From contig JBILCM010000076.1 of NCBI GenBank assembly GCA_044353165.1, positions 1 through 10,354 on the forward strand: a stretch of DNA of 10,354 nt, in the 5' to 3' direction. The position numbers were made by a program, and so were the translations under genes. This document shows positions 5,917-10,354 of the stretch, piece by piece. The DNA is from JBILCM01 sp044353165 (GTDB lineage Bacteria; Bacillota; Bacilli; Paenibacillales; YIM-B00363). The notes under the pieces are model-generated. The model searched no databases, was not told where the DNA came from, and was given only the letters and a program-made list of their open reading frames with translations. How positions within the stretch are numbered: the stretch's first letter is position 1; each line of letters begins with the position of its first letter.

Positions 5917-7179
5917 ATGTTCTGGAGACGTTCTTGCCCAGTGGCAATAATGGTTGCAATCGGTGTTGCAGCTTTTTCATTCATGCCCCTTACGGCATCC
6001 GCTGACAATCATACATCCGTGAATTTGGGCTTAAACGTGAGGTCCGCTGTACTCATTGAAGCTGAGACGGGACAAGTCCTGTACGCCATGAATGAAAATC
6101 AACCTTACCAACCTGCAAGTATGACGAAGATGATGACGGAATACCTCGTTATGGAAGAAATTGAATCAGGGCGCATGTCATGGGATGACATGATTGTGAC
6201 ATCCAAAGCAGCTGCAGAGTCCATTGGTTCGGGCCAATTGATGGCAGAGGGGATCACTTATCCGGCTCGTAAAGTGTTTGAGCTATTGTCCATTTATTCT
6301 GGCAACGATGCGGCAGTCGCATTCGCCGAATATATTGCAGGTACAGAGGAACAATTCGCTATTCGAATGAACGAAACTGCACAACAGATGGGGTTATCAT
6401 CCAATTCCATTTTTATTAATTCCACTGGTTTATCCCGTGCTGATATGGGGTCTTACGCTCCCCCATCGATTGCTGGTGAGACACTGTTAACGGCCATGGA
6501 TGCAGCTAGTTTGGCGCGACGTATTGTGTTGGATCATCCTGAGGTACTGGAAATTGCTAAGATTCCGCAATTAAAGTTTCAAGATGCGGATCCAAAACCG
6601 ATGATTAATTGGAATTGGATGTTGGAAGGTAACAAAGAAAATGTAAACTTAAAACAATTCGCATATGAGGGCTTAGATGGATTAAAAACAGGTCACACCT
6701 CGGATGCTGGATATTGTTTTACCGGTACGGCTGTACGTGATGGGATGCGTTTAATCAGTGTCGTCATGGGGGCACAGTCGCAGGCTTCACGTTTCAATGA
6801 AACTCGGAAGTTGTTGGATTACGGATTTAACTCATTCGAGAAGAAGACGGTTGTGACAGCAAAGACAGAACTTCCTGATGTTAAGACGGTATTTATTCGC
6901 AATGGAGTAAAACAAGACATTCCTGTTGTCATTGGTGGCGGCGTGGAAATGATTGTTCAGAGAACAAAATCAGTGGAACCCGAAGTCACGGTGGAAGTAT
7001 TTACTGAAGATCAATTGAAGGCGCCACTGAAAGCTGAGGATCAAGTGGGTGTCATTACGGTTTCATTAGGTGGAGAGACGCAACAAGTCCCACTCATCGT
7101 CACAGAAGATGTTGAGAAGGCTAGTTGGTTTCGGATGGTCCTGCGAGACATTGCAGACTTCTTTACAAACATATTCTGA
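5917..7179 (+). CDS. dacA: D-alanyl-D-alanine carboxypeptidase (penicillin-binding protein 5 type)
   Basis: This low-molecular-weight penicillin-binding protein trims the terminal D-Ala from peptidoglycan stem pentapeptides outside the membrane. The signal peptide covers residues 1-29 (basic MFWRR, a hydrophobic core, then ASA before DN). The peptidase S11 triad is complete: S68-M-T-K71, S128-G-N130 and K257-T-G259. A beta-rich domain (PBP5-type C-terminal domain) spans about 310-400. The last 20 residues, SWFRMVLRDIADFFTNIF, form an amphipathic helix of the kind that anchors DacA to the outer face of the membrane. The length of 420 is normal for the family. The ATG at 5917 is preceded by GGAG (5902-5905). 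It follows guaB by 29 bases and precedes pdxS by 79, and is probably transcribed from the guaB promoter. Confidence 0.96.
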   Translation: MFWRRSCPVAIMVAIGVAAFSFMPLTASADNHTSVNLGLNVRSAVLIEAETGQVLYAMNENQPYQPASMTKMMTEYLVMEEIESGRMSWDDMIVTSKAAAESIGSGQLMAEGITYPARKVFELLSIYSGNDAAVAFAEYIAGTEEQFAIRMNETAQQMGLSSNSIFINSTGLSRADMGSYAPPSIAGETLLTAMDAASLARRIVLDHPEVLEIAKIPQLKFQDADPKPMINWNWMLEGNKENVNLKQFAYEGLDGLKTGHTSDAGYCFTGTAVRDGMRLISVVMGAQSQASRFNETRKLLDYGFNSFEKKTVVTAKTELPDVKTVFIRNGVKQDIPVVIGGGVEMIVQRTKSVEPEVTVEVFTEDQLKAPLKAEDQVGVITVSLGGETQQVPLIVTEDVEKASWFRMVLRDIADFFTNIF

Positions 7180-7180
7180 G

Positions 7181-7197
7181 TCATTGCGAAGCAATGA
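7181..7197 (+). other. Small perfect hairpin after dacA
   Basis: TCATTGC (7181-7187) and GCAATGA (7191-7197) form a perfect 7-bp stem with a three-base GAA loop, starting one base after the dacA stop codon. No T run follows, so it is not an intrinsic terminator by itself. It might protect the 3' end of guaB-dacA mRNA or mark a processing point. Confidence 0.5.
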
Positions 7198-7213
7198 ACA
7201 GATGATGTAGAAT
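7184..7213 (+). promoter_or_regulatory. Possible weak pdxS promoter (TTGCGA-18-TAGAAT)
   Basis: The 79-base gap before pdxS contains TAGAAT (7208-7213), a good -10, with a poor -35 TTGCGA (7184-7189) at an 18-base distance. The -35 overlaps the hairpin after dacA. This would give pdxST a start independent of guaB, but the -35 match is weak. Confidence 0.3.
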
Positions 7214-7258
7214 GAGAGTTCAGTAAAGTGAAATGGACGAGAAGCGGAGGCATGGAAC

Positions 7259-8146
7259 GTGGCAGTGGAAACAGGAACAATGCGCGTCAAACGAGGCATG
7301 GCTGAGATGCAAAAAGGCGGCGTCATCATGGACGTGATGAATGCGGAGCAAGCTAAAATTGCAGAGGCATCTGGAGCATCTGCCGTCATGGCACTTGAAC
7401 GAGTTCCTGCTGACATCCGGGCAGCAGGCGGTGTTGCAAGAATGGCCGATCCAACCGTATTCGAGCAAGTGAAGAGTGCTGTAACTATACCCGTTATGGC
7501 GAAAGCGCGGATTGGGCACTATGTCGAAGCCAAGATATTAGAGGTGCTTGGCGCTGATTATATTGATGAGAGTGAAGTTCTTACACCTGCTGACGAAGTG
7601 TACCATATCAATAAACTAGAATTTACAGTACCGTTCGTATGTGGTGCGCGGGATTTGGGTGAAGCTTTACGCCGCATTGGTGAAGGTGCTTCAATGCTCC
7701 GTACCAAAGGTGAACCCGGAACAGGGAATATCGTCGAAGCTGTTCGACATATGCGGATGATTAATGGACAAATTCGCAAAATACAGAGTATGTCTTTGGA
7801 CGAACTCATGGCCGAAGCCAAAAATCTGGGCGCTCCTTACGATCTTATACTTTATGTTCATCAGAACGGCAAGCTACCTGTAGTCAATTTTGCTGCCGGC
7901 GGAATAGCTACACCAGCTGATGCGGCACTTATGATGCACCTTGGGGCAGATGGCGTATTTGTGGGATCAGGTATTTTTAAATCGGAACAACCCGAGAAAT
8001 TCGCCAAAGCGATTGTGGAAGCAACAACACATTATACGGATTACGCTTTAATCGCCGAAGTTTCCAAAAATCTTGGAACGCCGATGAAGGGAATCGAGAT
8101 TTCCAAACTTGAGATGAATCAAAGAATGCAGGAACGGGGTTGGTAA
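7259..8146 (+). CDS. pdxS: Pyridoxal 5'-phosphate synthase, PdxS subunit
   Basis: PdxS builds PLP from ribose 5-phosphate, glyceraldehyde 3-phosphate and ammonia supplied by PdxT (the DXP-independent vitamin B6 route), in a cytoplasmic ring complex. The 295 residues match the family. The opening KRGMAEMQKGGVIMDV, catalytic D25, the Schiff-base lysine K82 (MAKARIG), the second lysine K150 (RTKGEPGTG) and the phosphate-binding GGIATPADAA region are all present. The GTG start at 7259 is supported by GGAGG (7246-7250) eight bases upstream. The nearby ATG at 7252 is out of frame. pdxT follows after 46 bases, but a terminator-like hairpin overlaps the stop codon of this gene. Confidence 0.98.
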   Translation: MAVETGTMRVKRGMAEMQKGGVIMDVMNAEQAKIAEASGASAVMALERVPADIRAAGGVARMADPTVFEQVKSAVTIPVMAKARIGHYVEAKILEVLGADYIDESEVLTPADEVYHINKLEFTVPFVCGARDLGEALRRIGEGASMLRTKGEPGTGNIVEAVRHMRMINGQIRKIQSMSLDELMAEAKNLGAPYDLILYVHQNGKLPVVNFAAGGIATPADAALMMHLGADGVFVGSGIFKSEQPEKFAKAIVEATTHYTDYALIAEVSKNLGTPMKGIEISKLEMNQRMQERGW

Positions 8147-8163
8147 TACTCCCCCGTTTTTTT
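8133..8163 (+). terminator. Terminator-like hairpin across the pdxS stop codon
   Basis: AACGGGG (8133-8139) and CCCCGTT (8152-8158) form a perfect 7-bp GC-rich stem with a 12-base loop that contains the pdxS TAA (8144-8146). A run of seven T residues (8157-8163) follows. It has the form of an intrinsic terminator inside the pdxST pair. Ribosomes finishing pdxS would mask the left arm, so its efficiency may depend on translation. Confidence 0.65.
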
Positions 8164-8192
8164 ATAGTCAGCAGAAGGTGTGATTCCATTAG

Positions 8193-8786
8193 ATGAAAAT
8201 CGGAGTATTAGCACTTCAAGGCGCATTCATCGAACATGTCCGGATGATTGAGCAGTTGGGCGCAACGGCAGTAGTTATTAAGAAGTCTTCCCAACTTCAA
8301 GATATTGATGCTTTAATCATACCGGGCGGAGAAAGTACAACCATCGGAAAATTGATGGCTACTTACGGGTTTATAGAGGCTATTCGAACATTTTCTGCAC
8401 AACAAAAACCGATCTTCGGCACTTGTGCAGGTTTAATCCTTTTGGCATCCAATATCGCTGATCAAGAGAACGTCCATCTTGGCTTGATGGATATATCTGT
8501 TGTGCGCAATGCGTATGGACGCCAGCGAGAGAGTTTTGAGGTAGATCTTGGGATGAAAGGTTGGGACCGCCCCGTGAGAGCGGTGTTCATCCGGGCTCCG
8601 CTCATCCGTGATGTGGGCCCTGATGTTGACATCCTTGCATGCCATCAGGACGGCATCGTTGCAGTAAGACAAGGCCATCTGCTTGGGGCATCCTTCCATC
8701 CGGAACTTACCGAGGACAACAGTATGCATGAATATTTTCTAACGATGGTGAAGGAATACACCTCGACTGCAAATACCCGACTGTGA
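8193..8786 (+). CDS. pdxT: Pyridoxal 5'-phosphate synthase glutaminase, PdxT subunit
   Basis: PdxT hydrolyses glutamine and channels ammonia to PdxS in the PLP synthase complex. It is a 197-residue class I (triad) glutamine amidotransferase of normal length. It starts MKIGVLALQGAFIEH and has the PGGESTT glutamine-site motif (44-50). Nucleophile C78 lies in GTCAGL, and the triad partners are H169 and E171 in SFHPELT. The ATG at 8193 is preceded by GAAGGTG (8174-8180). It lies 46 bases after pdxS, beyond the hairpin at 8133-8163, and 15 bases before serS, so pdxT and serS are surely cotranscribed. No separate promoter is obvious in the short gap, so expression relies on read-through. Confidence 0.98.
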   Translation: MKIGVLALQGAFIEHVRMIEQLGATAVVIKKSSQLQDIDALIIPGGESTTIGKLMATYGFIEAIRTFSAQQKPIFGTCAGLILLASNIADQENVHLGLMDISVVRNAYGRQRESFEVDLGMKGWDRPVRAVFIRAPLIRDVGPDVDILACHQDGIVAVRQGHLLGASFHPELTEDNSMHEYFLTMVKEYTSTANTRL

Positions 8787-8801
8787 TGGGGAGGACAAGT
8801 T

Positions 8802-10082
8802 ATGCTTGACAGCAGAAGACTACGCAATGACTTCGATCAAGTCAAACAATCGTTGTTACGTCGCGGAAAATCGTTGCATGATCTGGAGTTGTTCAGTGAT
8901 CTCGATACCCGTAGAAGAGAATTGCTGCAAGAAAGTGAGACATTGAAAAACCGACGCAATACCGTGTCCCAAGAAGTGGCCAAACGCAAGAAGGCGAATG
9001 AAGATGCGGATAACTTGATTACAGAAATGCGTGACGTGTCCGATCGAATCAAATTATTAGACGATGAAATTCGAGTCTACGAAGAGCAACTTGATACTGT
9101 ACTGTTATCGATTCCGAACGTTGCGCATGCATCGGTACCGATCGGTTTGACAGAAACGGAAAATATTGAAGTTCGTCGACATCTCGAACCGCAGTCATTC
9201 CCATTCCAGCCGAAGCCGCATTGGGAAATCGGTCAACAGCTAGGGATCATCGATTTTGAAGCAGGGGGCAAGGTCACCGGCTCCAGATTTGTATTCTACA
9301 AAGGTCTTGGCGCACGTTTAGAGCGAGCGTTAATTAGTTTCATGTTGGATTTGCATACGACGGAACACGGTTATGAAGAAATATTACCGCCCATGATCAT
9401 CAATCGTGGCAGTCTGACAGGGACAGGACAGCTTCCGAAGTTCGCAGAAGATGTATTTAAATTAGAACAGTTGGATTATTTCTTGTCGCCTACAGCTGAG
9501 GTGCCCGTCACGAATCTCCACCGGGAACAAATTCTCAGTGCCGATGAATTGCCCAAACATTATACGGCATATAGCGCATGTTTTCGTTCAGAAGCCGGGT
9601 CTGCGGGTCGTGATACGCGCGGCTTGATTCGCTTGCACCAATTTCACAAAGTTGAATTGGTAAAACTCACGTTGCCGGAGCATTCGTATGATGAACTGGA
9701 GACGATGACTGCAAATGCAGGGAAAGTGCTTGAACGCCTAGGCTTGCCATACCGGGTTCTTGCGCTGTGTACTGGGGATATCGGTTTCTCTGCCGCAAAA
9801 ACGTATGACTTGGAAGTGTGGTTGCCAAGCGCCAATATGTATCGTGAAATTTCTTCCTGCAGCAATACAGAAGATTTTCAAGCCAGACGGGCGCAAATCC
9901 GCTTTCGTCGGAATGCGACAGCCAAGCCGGAATTCGTGCATACGCTTAATGGTTCCGGTCTTGCCGTGGATCGCACGATTGCGGCCATTCTTGAGAACTT
10001 CCAGCAAGAAGACGGCAGTGTAGTTATACCTGAAGTGCTTCGAGCTTATATGGGCGGATTAACACGGATTACCAAAAACTAA
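8802..10082 (+). CDS. serS: Serine--tRNA ligase
   Basis: This class II aminoacyl-tRNA synthetase charges tRNA-Ser (and tRNA-Sec where present) with serine in the cytoplasm. The length of 426 residues is normal. The N-terminal part (about 1-105) is the long antiparallel coiled coil that contacts the long variable arm of tRNA-Ser. The catalytic domain shows TAEVPVTN (231-238), motif 2 FRSEAGSAGRDTRGLIR (261-277) followed by HQFHKVE, and motif 3 with GSGLAVDRT (384-392). The ATG at 8802 is preceded by GGGGAGG (8788-8794). Unlike many serS genes of Gram-positives, it has no room for a T-box leader, because the gap to pdxT is only 15 bases. A tRNA-Ser gene follows downstream. Confidence 0.98.
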   Translation: MLDSRRLRNDFDQVKQSLLRRGKSLHDLELFSDLDTRRRELLQESETLKNRRNTVSQEVAKRKKANEDADNLITEMRDVSDRIKLLDDEIRVYEEQLDTVLLSIPNVAHASVPIGLTETENIEVRRHLEPQSFPFQPKPHWEIGQQLGIIDFEAGGKVTGSRFVFYKGLGARLERALISFMLDLHTTEHGYEEILPPMIINRGSLTGTGQLPKFAEDVFKLEQLDYFLSPTAEVPVTNLHREQILSADELPKHYTAYSACFRSEAGSAGRDTRGLIRLHQFHKVELVKLTLPEHSYDELETMTANAGKVLERLGLPYRVLALCTGDIGFSAAKTYDLEVWLPSANMYREISSCSNTEDFQARRAQIRFRRNATAKPEFVHTLNGSGLAVDRTIAAILENFQQEDGSVVIPEVLRAYMGGLTRITKN

Positions 10083-10086
10083 ACCG

Positions 10087-10116
10087 TTGATATGGGTGCG
10101 CAATCTGTGGTACAAT
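10087..10116 (+). promoter_or_regulatory. tRNA-Ser promoter with extended -10 (TTGATA-18-TACAAT)
   Basis: TTGATA (10087-10092), an 18-base spacer and TACAAT (10111-10116) preceded by an extended -10 TGG (10108-10110) form a strong promoter starting five bases after the serS stop codon. Transcription should begin near 10123, giving a 5' tRNA leader of about 47 nt for RNase P to remove. Confidence 0.75.
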
Positions 10117-10169
10117 GCAGAATGTCGCTGAAGGAACGGACTAGGATATGCCGTGAATTCAGGTACCAC

Positions 10170-10259
<90 letters not shown>

Positions 10260-10294
10260 TCATTCACTTGATAAAAAATTGGATGGTCTACATA

Positions 10295-10345
10295 AAGAAA
10301 CGGACGTGTGTCTTGGGACGCAAATTCCGTTTCTTGTTTTATTCT
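10295..10345 (+). terminator. Terminator after tRNA-Ser
   Basis: A perfect 10-bp stem, AAGAAACGGA (10295-10304) with TCCGTTTCTT (10326-10335), can be extended inward by CGT (10305-10307) with ACG (10318-10320) past a five-base bulge. GTTTTATTCT follows. It is the expected end of the tRNA-Ser transcript. The bases after it (to 10354) show nothing recognisable. Confidence 0.82.
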
Positions 10346-10354
10346 CAATTACCT

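Noticed and set aside
5676..6005. Plus-strand open frame across the guaB-dacA junction
   Set aside because: It overlaps the ends of two well-supported genes in another frame and has no recognisable motifs.

Overview
The window looks like origin-proximal chromosome of a low-to-mid GC Gram-positive (Bacillota, class Bacilli, probably a Bacillales relative). The evidence is the gene order rRNA operon end, then guaB, dacA, pdxS, pdxT, serS and tRNA-Ser, all on the + strand, which from memory matches the Bacillus subtilis block after rrnO. Strong GGAGG-type ribosome sites and frequent GTG/TTG starts agree. Genus cannot be fixed by eye.

Region 1 (1-340) is the end of an rRNA operon: the 3' tail of 23S rRNA, a structured spacer, a complete 5S rRNA and a strong intrinsic terminator. 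Region 2 (341-592) has no protein gene but is not empty. It holds two overlapping sigma-A-type promoters, about 100 nt that can fold into a branched structure, and a long hairpin with a T run, followed by a strong Shine-Dalgarno. This is the architecture of a small RNA or an attenuated 5' leader, and I do not recognise the family.

Region 3 (592-4316) is a block sitting between the rRNA operon and guaB. It contains a DUF6671-like protein with a Cys-rich C-terminus whose start region is disrupted, a clearly broken Thermus/Rickettsia-type isocitrate dehydrogenase (missing start codon, two internal deletions, two frame changes), and an intact ilvD (dihydroxyacid dehydratase) ending at a terminator. 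Two of the three genes therefore carry lesions while ilvD is preserved.

Region 4 (4350-10345) is the conserved housekeeping run. guaB (IMP dehydrogenase) has its own promoter. It is followed by dacA (D,D-carboxypeptidase, cell wall), pdxS and pdxT (the two subunits of PLP synthase), serS (seryl-tRNA synthetase), and a separately promoted tRNA-Ser(UGA) with its own terminator. A terminator-like hairpin overlaps the pdxS stop codon, so pdxT and serS may be partly uncoupled from pdxS.

The most notable items are the unassigned structured leader/sRNA after the 5S gene, the decaying icd gene and the lesion at the DUF6671 start, and the terminator inside pdxST. I found no CRISPR array, transposase, phage gene or defence system.
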